Source: Zygaena filipendulae
Taxonomy: Eukaryota; Arthropoda; Insecta; Lepidoptera; Zygaenidae
Direction: 5' to 3'
DNA length: 64,000 nt
Assembly (NCBI GenBank): GCA_907165275.2
Contig: OU015662.1
Location: 6,145,501 to 6,209,500 of the forward strand
Made by a program: the position numbers and the translations under genes. Position 1 is the first letter of the stretch; each line of letters opens with the position of its first letter. Below, in pieces: positions 21,880 to 34,361 of the stretch. Under the pieces are notes generated by a model. It made no database searches, was not told the origin of the DNA, and worked only from the letters and a program-made list of their open reading frames with translations.

Positions 21880-22490
21880 ATAGTGACATTTCTATCACAG
21901 ATTAATAAGGCGTAATTTTGAACTAGTGACGTCATTCCGCGTTTCGGCGGTAAGGTCAATAGTAGGAACTTTGAAACGCTCTATTTAATTAATTTATGCA
22001 TATTTTTTTTCTTTTTCTTGCTTTGTTTAAGTAGGCCATTTTTCTTTAAAATAGACTGAAAAAAAAATCATGCAAGTACCCTATTGGGTTTTCGTAATCG
22101 GTTACGTAAAAGGTATTTTTTCGCTAAATTATTCGTCGAACCCTTAAAATCGTTGACTCGTGACTGAAACCAATGGCGTCGGATGAAACAAGCTTTTAAA
22201 ACAGACTTGGGAAGAGCCGTTGTATGCAGATAAATTTGTTTATAGAATAAAATTAAAAATATTTATTTACAAAAATAAACGAATGTTATCATTGAGTAAA
22301 ATGTGCAATAATCAATTTAAGGTGCTTCACTCACTGAAAACTAGTTTTTTATTTCAAGGTTGACAGCAATATAGTCGACTTTCCGTCTGCATTTTTAGGA
22401 TACCACATTGAAATACACATATTATGTATGTGATAATAATTATTTTTATTAATATTATTATAGGTCCTATCCAAACTAGAATCCTTACCT

Positions 22491-22650
22491 ACTAATATTA
22501 TAAATGCGAAAGTGAGTTTGTTTATTTGTTTGTTACGCTTTCACGCCTTAGTGACTCAACGAATCATTATGAAGTTTTGCATACCTACACGTTTTCAGAG
22601 GAACAGAGAACGACATATAGGGAACTTTTTCCCGAAATTCCCGCGGGATA
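22491..22650 (-). repeat. CTAGCTGT-family repeat, 5'-truncated minus-strand copy
   Basis: ctactaatattataaatgcg, gtgagtttgtttatttgtttg, cgcctta..gactcaacgaatcattatgaa and cccgaaattcccgcggga follow the inverted consensus, and the CTAGCTGT end is missing. Confidence 0.78.
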
Positions 22651-22889
22651 AAGAATAAGTAAGTACCTACCGGTTGATGCCTACCTACTTTATTGTACAT
22701 AATATTGTGTTCGTTCTTATCAAATATTTGATAAGCGTGTGAACTCAGTGACCCTATTGGTAATGTCCATAAGATACATAATATAGCCTAAAGCAGAGCG
22801 CAATCAGAACAACAGAAACCCCCACTGCTCGTGCATTGACAAGTCTCTCCACATTTATGTCCTCGTCGGGATTGCCTTTCACCGCCATC

Positions 22890-23066
22890 CCCGTAATATC
22901 ACGATATATAGATATTCTGTAACTAACTACTGCACTTTTATCTTTTTTTTTTATTTATACACGCAACACACACACAACTCAAATTAGCACACACACACAC
23001 ACAGTCCTTGTAGTTTCATATACTTATAGATTTAATGATCGACTTTAAGCATTCCCAACACTAGGA
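22890..23066 (-). repeat. dispersed repeat (GGGAATGCTTAA..GTGATATTACGGGG) with (GT)n core
   Basis: Read on the minus strand it goes cctagtgttgggaatgctta, gatcattaaatct, a GT microsatellite and cgtgatattacgggg. The same order is found at 50732-50972 and, without the microsatellite, at 47345-47490. Confidence 0.78.
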
Positions 23067-23457
23067 GAAATGTCTAAAACTTGTGGCGCTGGAGGTAAAT
23101 TAAGGCTAAACATGGAGGTGAAAGGGTCGAGCTTGCGATTATTGATATAATATGTGGGAAGACCCTTTCACGTGGTGTGGTTTTGTGTTCTGCCTCAGTA
23201 TAGAATTGACTGCCGTGTAGGTTATTTATCAGCAACATAACATCTCATGCATAGCTGTTGCCGGCGACTTAACCCGCATTAATTTCGCAATTTATACTTA
23301 CTGGCACTCTCACGAACTGAGATCAAAGTTATCAACATGTAGGTTACAACATAAGCTACCCACGTGCCAAGTTCTAAATTCGTTCGTTCTTTAGTTTTAG
23401 CATGAAGAAACAGACAAATCAACTGTTTTACTATTTATATTCAACTAAATCCATACG

Positions 23458-23720
23458 AATATAATAAATGCTAAAGTATTTCTGTCTGTCTGCACTTCTG
23501 TCTGTTACATTTTCACGTCTTAAATACTAAACGGATATCTTCATGAACTTTTGAATACAGATTATCAGTTAAGGACATAGGATAGTTTTATCCTGAAATT
23601 CCCGCGGGAACTAAGAAATTAACGCGAGTGAAACCGCATAAAATTTTATGTAGACTCGTTGTCGGATACAGAAAAGGAAACAGGGTACTTTTATGCCAAA
23701 ATTCCCGCGGGAACTATACT
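23458..23720 (-). repeat. CTAGCTGT-family repeat, minus strand, with a second partial copy
   Basis: A first unit (ataataaatgctaaagta..cgcgggaactaagaaattaa..gtgaaaccgc) ends at 23640. A second 80-bp piece (gttgtcggatacagaaaagg..cgcgggaact) follows directly. Confidence 0.7.
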
Positions 23721-24202
23721 GCGAGGAAAAGTTATTTTAAACTCAAATTAAAACAGTACAAAAACAAATCACTTGATACTTTACCATTGTGCTTGTACCT
23801 TGTGCTGTTCAATTTGAATGGGTACAGTTGAACTTTAAACAATATGCGATAAATATGATAAGTTCATAAACTTCGATAAAAGTAGGTAACTATTCAAACC
23901 AGATATATATTTGAACGCATGTTTAAACTTTTCAAAGTCGCATCAACAACAGCTGTTTCTAATGCATTTTACGAGAATAAAACGTGCAAAACTGTAGATA
24001 ATGCTATTGTGGCTTATAAATAAAACAAATAATATGTATTCTTCTCATATTACAACCGTATCTAATACGATTTGGTAACTCGAAGAATGCAGTTTAAGCG
24101 CACAAGAGCCGAAAATAGTTGCGTGCACGCATCCCGCGCCTTCGCACTCCGTGGTCTATGTTATAAATAAATCTAGTCTAGCTTACATTAAATGTCACTC
24201 AC

Positions 24203-24560
24203 CCTAAGCATACAGCGGGTAAACACAACGAAAGCGCGCTCCGACGATATTTAAGTGGGCCTTGTTGAATATATCGAATTTGATAAATGAAATATCGCCG
24301 GCACAAAATCCACGTGAACAACTCCGAAAGTCACGGTCGCGCAACTTTTATTTTTTATTGTTTTTATTTATTTTTTTATTAATCGACTTTAACAGCCTCC
24401 ATTTGTTTTTGCCGGCCACAGTGTTTTCGAGCACCACGTAGGAGTTCGCTAGGGTTTATTTATAATAGTTGAGTTCGTAACTTTATTTGTTGTATACGTT
24501 GACGCGTGCCTCCTCTACCGGTTGCGGGTGTACTGACTTGTACCGTCGACGGACGGCCAT
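24203..24560 (-). promoter_or_regulatory. candidate non-coding first exon / promoter of gene B
   Basis: On the minus strand a segment richer in CpG than its surroundings (including gtcggagcgcgctttcgttg) ends tgcttagg | gtgagtgac, a strong donor. There is no long open frame, as expected of a 5' UTR. The nearest downstream same-strand acceptor attached to a start codon is at 8178 (gene B), which would give a ~16-kb first intron. The transcription start cannot be placed; the GC-rich stretch 24500-24590 may be promoter. This is inference from composition and splice signals only. Confidence 0.35.
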
Positions 24561-24601
24561 GTTTATGGCACGCCACAACTTGGCCCGATGATAAAAAAAA
24601 G

Positions 24602-24696
24602 TTTAGTTACGATTTCAGCGGAATAGTTACAGAGAGCGGCGATGCCACGGTATGAACCCAGCAGGCGCAACGATACTGTGGTTCCTTTACTTACAG
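24602..24696. repeat. second copy of the 94-bp repeat
   Basis: It is nearly identical to 21786-21879 and lies just beyond the GC-rich patch of the candidate gene B promoter. Confidence 0.7.
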
Positions 24697-24942
24697 CAAG
24701 CTGAGCAAGCTTACCCGCATAATGCTCTTGCCCTGGAACTTAAGATTTATCCTATGTTTTACTAAGTTTTTCGTAGGTACACAATTCCATTGCGGTCATT
24801 AAATACTAGCCACGTAGGCACAGGTCACAATATCCTCGTGTTTATTGCTCTCGTATATCCTCATTATACTGAAACTGAAATATAAAGAGATACCATTCGT
24901 ATTGATTTTATTTACAATAGAAAACTGATCGAATCTAAATTA

Positions 24943-24966
24943 GGTAGGTAGGTAGGTAGGTGGGTA
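24943..24966. repeat. (GTAG)n-type microsatellite
   Basis: taggtaggtaggtaggtagg followed by tgggt. A related run of four units is at 25477-25494. Confidence 0.85.
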
Positions 24967-25111
24967 TTTTGTTCGATTTACATTTAATTTTTTTCTTATA
25001 ATACCTAGCTATTTGGTTTTTATTTCTTTATTACAGTATTTTATTATTTTCAATGCTGTTCTAATTAAATTTTGCATACATTAGATACCCTAATCAAATT
25101 ACAAAATCATC

Positions 25112-25471
25112 GACAGCGATGATATCTCAGTGGTTAGTGCGTTCGGATTAAACGCCGCAAGGTGTAGGTACAAACCCTAACAATGAGCTTAAACTGTCGG
25201 TGAAGGAAAACATCGTGAGGAAACCATAGCATGGTGGTAGGGCGCTCTCTAGTGCCCGGCTGGCTAGCTACCACCTTCAAGTTGCAAATCTGTCGCCAAG
25301 CACCTAACGGTGTGTTCCGGCAGCCCCACTTGAAAGCCAGTTCCCATCCCCATTCCAAGTCGGCAACGCACCTGCATGCCTTCTGGTGGTGCAGATGTCT
25401 ATGGGCGGCGGTAATTACTTATCATCAGGTGTACCACTTGCCCGTTTGCCCCCTATGACATAAAAAAAAAA
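25112..25471 (+). mobile_element. tRNA-derived SINE with A-tail
   Basis: The head gatgatatctcagtggttag resembles the tRNA A-box region. The body carries gaaggaaaacatcgtgagga and gcggcggtaattacttatca, and the tail gcccgtttgcc..ctatgacataaaaaaaaa ends in A-run. I recall this architecture as characteristic of lepidopteran SINEs. The longer open frames across it (both strands) are non-coding artefacts. Confidence 0.85.
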
Positions 25472-25494
25472 TTGAGTAGGTAGGTAGGTAGGTA

Positions 25495-27370
25495 CTTGAT
25501 TTTTTAGAATGCAATATCTCGTTTAATTTTAATTTATTAATTAATTTCCAATAAAATGGTGTTTTAAATATTTTAAAATTAAAATTACAAATAGACAGGT
25601 ATTTATTATGAAATACTAGCCGGATATTAAGTTTAAAAAAGCTATTTGTAGGTACCTTCCTAGTTCCTACCTATATTTCCTTATCAGTTGTTGAAATTCC
25701 GAATGTAACTGGCGAGTGATAATACCGTAGTTCGTACAAATAACATTGAACGTAATTTCCCATAAATGTAATGTTTTTTTGTTATTTTAGTTATATACAT
25801 AATGTACCCAATATTTTATTACCTACTAAGAATACACAAATATACGGTTTTAATTACAAAAAATTAAGGAATTGCCTCCTTTTAGTAAAATTTGTCATTT
25901 ATTATGGAATTTTTATTCCCGCCTTTAGTTTAAATGTTAGTTTTGTTACTTGTTGTTACTTGTATATATTTATTTTTATTTTTGTTTTAGGAAGTAATTT
26001 CTATTTAGAACTAGTAGAACTACTGAACGAATACGATTAAAAAAATTCTTGGCTCTTGCACCAATAGCAAACTGACAAATTCAAATTGACAGAGTCAAAT
26101 TACAGATATTATCTACTTTTCCATGCACACAGAGTTCTCGAGGGAAATCCGCAATTTCCGAGGAATCCGGTTAACTTTTGAGTTTGATATATTACTTAAC
26201 TCGAGTATAAGTGCATTTATGTAATCCAATTTCTTCCTTCAGTAGTCAATCATGAACCATTCAATCGAATGGGAGAATACATTATACTTACAAGTTACAC
26301 CCCATGTTCCTATGCAACGAGTTGTGTGTCCTCATCACGACTTCCCGAAGGTCACGAAGCTCGTGACTCGCCTCTGTTCTGTATTCCGTAAACGACGCTC
26401 GACTTCGCGGAGGCTTTGCGACGCAAGTGACAGGCATACATCACAAGTGTGCACGTCACTTTGACGATTTATTATTAAGAGCTTATGGAGTTTGCCAACT
26501 TAATAATAGTAATAACGATTGGACATTATCACACGAGCCACCTAAGAAACAATTATGCTCATGCGAAACACAAAACCAACCAACCAACATTCATCTACTA
26601 AGGGTCGCCCCATACACGTGTACATACACCACAGCGCTGGTATAACATCCGTTAATGACATAAGCGAGTATGCTAATTGGTAATCACTAGACCAATGGTA
26701 CTGTCATATAGTTGTCTTTAAGTAAGTAAACCTTAAATAACAGGTAGGTAGGTACTTAGTAGAAGAAGTGGTAACAAGTCTACATTCAGCCAGGAATGGC
26801 TACTCATGAATGCTCAGGAAAAAGTAGGAAAATACATTAAATCATGTGTTTTGTGTGGCAAAAACCTACAGTTATTCTTATCTTCTCTTATTGTAACTGT
26901 GTAATTTTATGGCCTTCAATATTTTGAACACGGCAGTGCATTTTCTTAAGTAGGTACCTACCTACTTTGTGACTTGTGATAAATCCAAACTTATTGACTG
27001 AATAGGTAGTTGTTTTAGAAACGACACAAGTCGTAAAGATAAAGACGTAGTAAAGTGAAAATTACCCAGTCAATCACTTCACCAATCAATAGCTAAGTAA
27101 ATAGGTAGTATACCTACGTTTTTCATCAGTTAGATAAAATTTAATTCGAGTTTGAATCGAGACAGGAAGTGATACCTAAGGTTGTACCCACATCCTTCCT
27201 TCACGATATGAGGATTGGAACTAAGATTAGAACTGTATAGTTATTAGTTAGGTCGCGGGATTTAGTGAACGTGCATGTTATCTATCTACTATCTTTAATA
27301 GAGCAATACTTTCTATATAATTATATAATCTGAATCTCAAAAACGGCTCCAACGATTTTCATGAAATTTA
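25495..27370. other. gene-free interval
   Basis: No gene could be supported. The GC-richer stretch 26280-26460 has a 70-codon plus-strand frame without recognisable motif or splice pattern. Intergenic in the two-gene model if gene B starts near 24.5 kb. Confidence 0.35.
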
Positions 27371-27500
27371 GTATGCAGGGTGTTTCGGGGGCGATTACGT
27401 CGTCGTTTTATCCGCGTTTTCAGGTAATGAAAAATTAGTGTTTGGTATTACTTTTCTACTTAACAACAGATGGCAATAGGAGCGAAGCTCGGTCGCCCTA
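27340..27500 (+). repeat. dispersed repeat with GCTCCAACGATTTTCATGAAATT motif
   Basis: aaaacggctccaacgatttt..catgaaattta..gcagggtgtttcgggggc is shared with 63160-63205. It is followed by gttttatccgcgttttcagg and aggagcgaagctcggtcgcc. Confidence 0.6.
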
Positions 27501-27817
27501 TTATTATTTACCTATATTCCAAGGTGATAAATACCTATTTCCCATATCTAAGAACCAATTTAGTTTTCTATCCGGTAGATTATAGATTCTCAACTTGGCT
27601 AAGGTGAGCACATCATAACATTGCAGGTGCCCCATATCAAAACCCATTATGGGACGCATATTATTTTTTTTCTCGCCAAAGTTTTTACTTTCATAATTCA
27701 CCTGCATCTTAGCACATAATGTATCACATGGGCAAGGGGGATAGTCCTTCAATGACTTCTTCTGTTTGTTAAATATCTCAAGCTACTAAGTTTCATTAAA
27801 CTAAGCAATTTAATACC

Positions 27818-27868
27818 ATTTTTCAAGCTATAGCGCTTAATGCGTTACCTGCCTATAGTTTGAAAAAT
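27818..27868. repeat. short inverted repeat / hairpin
   Basis: ccatttttcaagctatag and ctatagtttgaaaaatgg pair almost perfectly around a ~16-bp loop. Confidence 0.65.
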
Positions 27869-28494
27869 GGCAGTTTGGCGTACTACTACTACTATCTACT
27901 ATACTATCTACTTATCTATATTATGATTGTCTTCTTTTCCGTGGTACTGGTCTATTCGGTTCAGGCTTGAAATATTTACCTATTCATTCATTAATGGACC
28001 ATGATGCTGCTCCGTGGTAGTATAACCACTAGTATTTATTATTTTTCTGTACTATAACAAATCGATATTACGTCTAGTCACAGCAGCAGCGCCGATCCGA
28101 AACGTTTTTATGTTGATCAGACCATATAACTACGCTACGTTAATAAACTGTACTTACTGTATTATTCACCTTTTGTCTTTTATTAATTTCTTCATCATAA
28201 AATTAAGTTAATTAGTGCTATAATCCATACCGACAAGCCTTAAGGCACCCTTGACCGCGTTGTTTGTTACGAGTAATAATGTATATTTTATATGTAGGTA
28301 GGTATACTATACATACAGGTATTAGGTAAATACGGGAAACTTACAGTTAGAATCTAACGGTCGTAAAGTTATAGTAATGACGAATGCTGCTTATGCTAAC
28401 ATACTAATGTAACATACTAGTATACGATAAATTAACGCTTGTATCATTGTATCGCTGCTCCAGTGGTGTTTTTAGGAAATATATTAGATACTTA

Positions 28495-28640
28495 CTAGCT
28501 GTCCCCCGCGGTTTCACCCGCGGTAATTTCGGAGTTCCCGTGGGAATTTCGGGATAAACAGTACCCTGTTTCAATCAGAACTATCGTAGCTTCCTATAAG
28601 TGAAAGAATTTTCAAAATCGGTTAAAGGGCTTTAATTTAA
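28495..28640 (+). repeat. CTAGCTGT-family repeat, short plus-strand copy
   Basis: ctagctgtcccccgcggttt..cacccgcggtaatttcggag..gataaacagtaccctg, then gtagcttcctataagtgaaa, which matches the inverted unit tandemly repeated at 36283-36800. Confidence 0.8.
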
Positions 28641-28889
28641 TCTCACTAATTTTATGGGCCGGAGCTATTATTTGGGTTAGATAAGAACATAACTTATTGT
28701 TATAGTTTCACATGGTTAATAATAATTATGTTTTTGGGAGATACAAAACCAAAAAATAAGATGTTATTAATAGACATATTACATTTTCGGTGAATGTTTA
28801 TTTGTTACTACTTACTAGTCTATCAGGGGACGGTTTCAATCAATTAAATCTTTTCTCTTTGTAACAATATTATTGTACATATATAGATA

Positions 28890-29278
28890 CATACCAGTGT
28901 CCCGTAAATCGACGTCAAGTCAGAACCAGGTGATATAAATCATAACAGCTTTTAACAGAAAAATATAAAATCTTTGCTATGCCTATTTAAAAAAAAGGAC
29001 AGTCACTAAAAACTGACACAAGCAATAATTTTGAAAACTTCATTGGCAAAAACATAAATTTTAAGCAGTAGTTTTCAGAAACACTATTCAGGATTACACA
29101 ATTACGAAGAAAATTGAAAAAAAGTTAAGGTTTATAGCAATAGGTTAAAGAACCGTCGCAGGGTGTAAATTTTTATAATTTTTATAAATTTTAAAGATGA
29201 TTTTTTTACGTTTTTCTATTAAGTTATGACTGGCTCACCCAGTTCTGGCTTGACGTCGATTTACGGGACACCCTGTAT
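28890..29278. mobile_element. MITE with CAGGGTGTCCCGTAAA-type terminal inverted repeats
   Basis: The left end (agtgtcccgtaaatcgacgt..caagtcagaac) and right end (gttctggcttgacg..tcgatttacgggacaccctg) are complementary over about 35 bp. The interior is AT-rich and non-coding. The outer bases are followed by tatat on the right, so a TA target, as for Tc1/mariner-type elements, is possible. Confidence 0.78.
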
Positions 29279-29456
29279 ATTGTAATGTTTATTTTAATCT
29301 GTTTTTTTTATAAAACTTTATTAAAAAATTGCAAGTCAATTTTTACGTATCGGATTTCGAATCAAAGCTGGAAAGTCATTGGACTCATTCACTGTAATCA
29401 TAATATTGGTAGGGTAACAACGATTCTTGTTTCTTAATTCAGTGAACTAAATATTG

Positions 29457-29590
29457 ACGACTGGGTGGGCGAAGTGGTCACCATGCCTCGCCAGTCACCA
29501 GTCGCCACTAAATCAAGAGGTCCCGGTGACGATTAGACGTGAACTTTGTGTGAAGAACACAAGGCTCCGTTTTCCAGTCTGAATGCGTTT
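29457..29590 (+). mobile_element. SINE copy, diverged (family of 16389)
   Basis: gacgactgggtgggcgaagt, ggtcaccatg, ctaaatcaagaggtcccggt and gtgtgaagaacacaaggc follow the family order, but the B-box-like part is mutated. Confidence 0.72.
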
Positions 29591-29599
29591 ATGTACCTA

Positions 29600-31300
29600 C
29601 TCAAAGACATTATAAGAGAGTTCTCTTTTAATGATCTTTGTACCTACTCATACTCGAAAAATCTTGTAATTCCTCCGTTTACAATCGGAGTGGTGAATCA
29701 AGCAAATTGTACAATATATTCATCAGTAATTTAAACAAACTCGCAATTTGTGACGTGCGAGCACCACCTGCTACGTATACAAACAACGCACTTTTTGTCC
29801 TTGACTTTACCGATGTACAAAATGATTCAATATTAGTTAAAATTATTTTTCATACTTTTTTTAATTACTATATTATTATTATTCATTCTAGATTATTAAG
29901 TTTTCTGATAAGTATAACATTTTAATTCTTAACCTACTTAGATACCTATAGGTAAGGTAGGTAACGATGATTAGATCTTACCTATACTTTTTCTAATAAT
30001 ATGAAGGTCAAACCTATTGTATGAGCGCAACAACCTTGCTGTAGCCTGAAAGTACTTATATTTTGTTTTAGCAAAACGATCGTGAACGATGAGAATTCGT
30101 CTAGCGCAAGTCTGCGCTGTATTACATCATCCACTTAGCTACGTCACCGAATCAGTAATTCACGTGTTGCGTTAAGCGTATCATTGCTGCTAGTTTGGCC
30201 GGCAATATGTAAATAAGAGCGGACTTTTCAATGGAAGGCGTGTCTTGTTCATGTTTTCGCCCTGGATCACTCGACGCCGGCATCGGTTGTGCGTACACGC
30301 TGACACGCACAGCGTGTCGTGTTGGCGTCGCGTCGTCGCGCTCATGGTTGATACGTTTTTCACAAAGGAGTGCAATTTTTATTAAGTAATAGCGATTCTA
30401 CCGCGGCGTCACCTAATTTTTAGAATTTATAGGAAGCCCTAGGTACAGTAAGAAGATCCAGAGATTACACTCGTATTAGTACAAACTTGGGGTTAGGCAG
30501 CGAGTAGTCGGTAAGCGCTTATTTCATAAAACAATGATTTTTTTATCTATATTAATATTATAAAGAGAAAGATTTAATTTTTTAATGTTAGATTGTTTGA
30601 AGGTCAGAACTAGGTACTTAATTTCCTTGAAAGATTTTAATAATTATGTAAAAAGTGACGTAGGTATAAGGGTTTTTAATCCAAAAATTCCCACGGTAAC
30701 TCTGAAAAACCTTAGAATTTAGATACAGTGCGATTGTCACTTGTCAGTGTTTTTTTAAAGATCACGATTAAATTAGAACAATGTAATTAACTTTATTATT
30801 ATTAAATGACTCGGAGGACCTTCGTCATGTAGCAAGGTTTGTTTCTGCGAAATTTTCGCACAATAGAATCTAGTTACGGGCCTCTTGATGCAATTTCCGA
30901 TACAATTTGCGTCTTACACGAAAAAATCTTGATTATTTGTTTTTGAGGCTAAACTCCTATTAACCAGCAATTATAGTTCAAACAGTTGTTCAAATAAAAA
31001 AATACGAATGAAATAATTCAACAAGCGATTTGCAAACTTTTCGGCAAAGTAAAGAGCGTGAAACGCTTAGTAGGTATACGTATATATATAACTACAGCAA
31101 TTAATTATTATACTCGTAGTGAAATATCTATACCACGCAATGGTAACACAGTTTTTTCTGTTGATCTTTAACTTAACAAATGCTAATACCTACTGTTAAA
31201 AAAATTATAATGCTAAAACATGATCTATCGCGATGACTTATTTTTTATCTTATTGTTAGGGTTATCAGAATTTTGTAAGGACGAACGCTGTGTAGGTATT
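29600..31300. other. gene-free interval with a CpG-richer patch at 30060-30400
   Basis: Most of it is AT-rich without signal. The patch 30060-30400 has clustered CpG (for example cgtcgcgtcgtcgcgctcat) in otherwise CpG-poor DNA, so it could be a promoter or unannotated first exon. No start, splice pair or known protein could be attached to it. Confidence 0.35.
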
Positions 31301-31639
31301 GAAAAGCACTGACATTGCATATGTACCTACCTACGTATCTACTTACATTAATGCAGGCCTGCCAGCTTATGTGCAGCCGCATTCTAAAAAAATATCTGAT
31401 ATTTCCGGGAAATACCTATATTTCCGCAATTCATCGACTTAATTTAAATTTCAGGTTCTGGTTCTTGTACCTACATGCACAGTGCACTATACCCACCTAA
31501 TTAAGTAAATTATTGTTTTAAAACTTTTTGCTTAATATTTTTTCAATTAGACTAAAACTTTTTTAAAGATATTAGGTGTTTGCATATTTTAATGTGTAGG
31601 TATTGTATATTTTATTATGTACCTACCTAACAGTTGTCC

Positions 31640-31812
31640 CCGCTGTTTATAGAAAACATATATGTATAGCCTTCAGCTATCTGGGGGCAGTGCCCCCGCC
31701 AAGACGAGTCAGCGAAGCGCAAGGGCACTACCTATCTTTTCTCGAAGCGCTTCGTCGTTTTTTGAACCCTTGTAACTTGGGTCTGGATTATACCAGATAA
31801 ACAAAATTTTCA
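31640..31812 (+). repeat. repeat with GGGGGCAGTGCCCCC hairpin
   Basis: cagctatctgggggcagtgc..cccgccaagacgag, ctcgaagcgcttc and ggtctggattatacca match 62420-62545, including the GGGGGCA/TGCCCCC stem. Confidence 0.72.
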
Positions 31813-31907
31813 GGATATGTTGTCAATAGCAGACTTATTAAGTATATAAAGTTTTAATTGCATAGCTTAACTTTAGATTTTATTGATATCTAAAAAACCC
31901 CGATTTC

Positions 31908-32078
31908 ATCACAAGCTCTACACCTTAGCCAAATTATGTGGCTTGGCCGTTTCGTTACTACAAAGAACATAAAAGAATATTACAGAAAAGTAATGAACAA
32001 TGGATAAATTTTTCACCTATGTGAATGTAGCGAAATGGCCAAGCCACATATTTTGACTAAGGTGTAGAGTTTGTGAAG
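31908..32078. mobile_element. foldback element, ~45-bp arms
   Basis: tcacaagctctacaccttag..atgtggcttggcc on the left pairs with ggccaagccacat..ctaaggtgtagagtttgtga on the right. The centre is AT-rich and non-coding. Confidence 0.8.
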
Positions 32079-32610
32079 TTAGGCCTTGTAGAGTTAGGGT
32101 GTGTAGAGTTAGAAGCTTGGCTCTACATAAGATCTGATAACTTTTTGAAAGTGCTGGTATATGGTCTCGTCTTGGCAACATTTTACATGAAAATGTTTTT
32201 GTTGGAATTGAACTTACTCGTAAGTTTTTCACTAACTTGGCCTATTTTTTCATATTTTAGTTGTTCCGTCACGGCCTAGGTCGTGGTTCTGGTGATGTAA
32301 ACGAAAATGTCAGTTGCACCAGCATTGAGCATAGGTACAACGGTCAATGACCTTGCGGCTTGTACGGCTGAATGATCTTGAATATAAAAAAACCTTTCTC
32401 TATGATGTTCAACTAGGACACATACTGAATTCAGAATGATTACCAGTAAGTAGGTACACTGGTTCACATTTAAGTACTCGTTATTATGCCGATGTCGTAC
32501 CGAAAAATCGGATTGTTTTTTTTTTTTAATTACCAATGTACCTTACTATATTAATAATTCCAAGCAAAGCTACAAGAATCAAGATACATTACAGGTATAT
32601 TGCTCAAAAC

Positions 32611-33079
32611 TAGGGTAAAACCAGGATAGTTGCCCTGGGGGTATAGTTGCCCCGATCGTAATTATCTACTCTAGTTTCGCAGATGAATCGCGTGCTATTT
32701 TATTTATCTATCAAAAGACTTTCCAACTATTATTAAGTGGACCGCGTCTCATGTCTCTGTGCGATTGCACGGGAACGCAAGGTGCGATCAAAGATTTTTC
32801 GGGATAGATGCCTTGTTTCCCGGCGGGTCGTCTATCCTAAATGTAATTTATATGGACTAGGCAACTATCCCATATATGAGATAGATGTCACAAAAAGCAG
32901 AGGTCAGTAGAAATCGCTAATACTCTGGAAATTTCAAAGATAATGTCTTTTACATTTAATAAAGTTGTAGATAAAGAACCAAAGTACTTGCCTGTTTAAA
33001 AAATAAAATATTTTGATTTATGTACTGGGAGATATAAAATGATTTCGAAAAGTGTGGCAACTATCCGGGTTTTACCCTA
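32611..33079. mobile_element. Tc1/mariner-like MITE flanked by TA
   Basis: The ends gggtaaaaccaggatagttg and caactatccgggttttaccc are inverted repeats of about 22 bp, with TA immediately outside both. A second ggcaactatccc lies inside at about 32854. There is no transposase frame. Confidence 0.75.
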
Positions 33080-33084
33080 TAGGT

Positions 33085-33875
33085 ACGTTGCTATATTTTC
33101 ACTATTAGGAAATGTCCTCAACTCCTCATACATGTTTGTCGGTACCTTCGATTGATCAACGAATGATCTAGTTGCTACATACTCAATATTGTTTTTCTCA
33201 TCTTCAACACCACAGAAATATCAATACAACAATACCTATTTCATAATGTCTGAACTAATAATTATTCTTTAAATTTTAACGAACGTCAAAGTGCAACGAG
33301 TATTTTGTGTCCACCTTGCAATTATTTACTTGCACCACACGCATGATTAAAAAAAAAAAACTATGGATCTGAAACTACCTACTGACATGACTGTCTTTCA
33401 TAACCCCAAGGTCAAGAATCAGTAAACATATTAAAGATCTAATCAAAGTGACTGCACTGCACTGCTTTAATTTATTAGAAGTCGCCACAAACAATTGAAA
33501 GTGTTGAACTTCTGATGAAATAAGTCAACTTCTTGCAACGCACGAATGGACTGCTCAAATTCTGTACCTTGACGACGCGTGATTAGTTTAGATTCATGTT
33601 TTAAGTGAAACGCCAGACATCGATCGACGTAGCGTAGGTATGGCTACAACCGGCTATTTATGAATGGAGCTCTCTTCAAATGATTAATTGTAAGCAATAA
33701 AACCGGACAGACGAGCGATTGTAAGTTGTATCTTTATTAATCTCAAGATTTGGTTAACATTCCAATTCAATAGTACGAGTTTTGAGTACTTAGTACGTCG
33801 CTTAGGTCTTGAATAATATACCTACGTAGGTACATATATATTTTCTCGTCCCAAATACCTATATTTCTGTCTGAA
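33085..33875. other. gene-free AT-rich interval
   Basis: No gene or repeat boundary could be supported. Confidence 0.35.
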
Positions 33876-33880
33876 GTTAA

Positions 33881-34092
33881 CCGCCGCACTCAGAGTCGAC
33901 TTTAATGATTACTTAGTTAAGTATAGATTTTTAAAAACAAAACTGCCGCAATCAGACAAGTTTAATAAATTAATGTTAATTGGCATTTAACTAATTAAGT
34001 TACATCTCATTAACTTGTCTGATTGCGACAGTTTTTTTTTTTAAATCTATACTTAACTAAGTAATCATTAAAGTCGACTCTGAATGCGGCGG
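33881..34092. mobile_element. CACTCAGAGTCG foldback MITE, intact copy flanked by TAA
   Basis: It starts ccgccgcactcagagtcgac and ends with the near-perfect complement ending gcggcgg. The arms run almost to the centre. Left flank ttaa and right flank taag give a TAA duplication, as PIF/Harbinger-type elements make. Confidence 0.85.
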
Positions 34093-34361
34093 TAAGTATT
34101 TCATCTCGTAATATACGGAACTGAAACGTGGTTGCTTACTATGGACCTCATGAGAAAGCACTCAAAGGGATATGGAACATCAAATTAAATACTATAGGTA
34201 CTAGTACAGTATTATAATATTTTCTGTGCTATAGGAGATCCGTGGGAGGCATAGAGGACGACATTGTTTGAATGTTGTCTGCCGTGGGCCGTGACAGGAG
34301 GATTATAGTGAATGGCGTTAGCGACAGACAACGAATAGCGAGGGTTAGTGGCAGTTGGTAG

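Noticed and set aside
22754..22888. 44-residue minus-strand ORF beginning MAVKGNPDEDINVERLVNAR with a hydrophobic end
   Set aside because: Its start (gatattacgggg.tggcggtgaaa) continues a dispersed repeat also found at 47460-47490, so it is most simply read as repeat sequence. A faint resemblance to the ORFs at 6.8-7.1 kb is too short to count.
25134..25458. ~75-codon frames on both strands
   Set aside because: They lie entirely within a tRNA-derived SINE.
27504..27752. 82-codon minus-strand frame with several Cys residues
   Set aside because: No recognisable domain and no supporting signals; the surrounding DNA looks repeat-derived.
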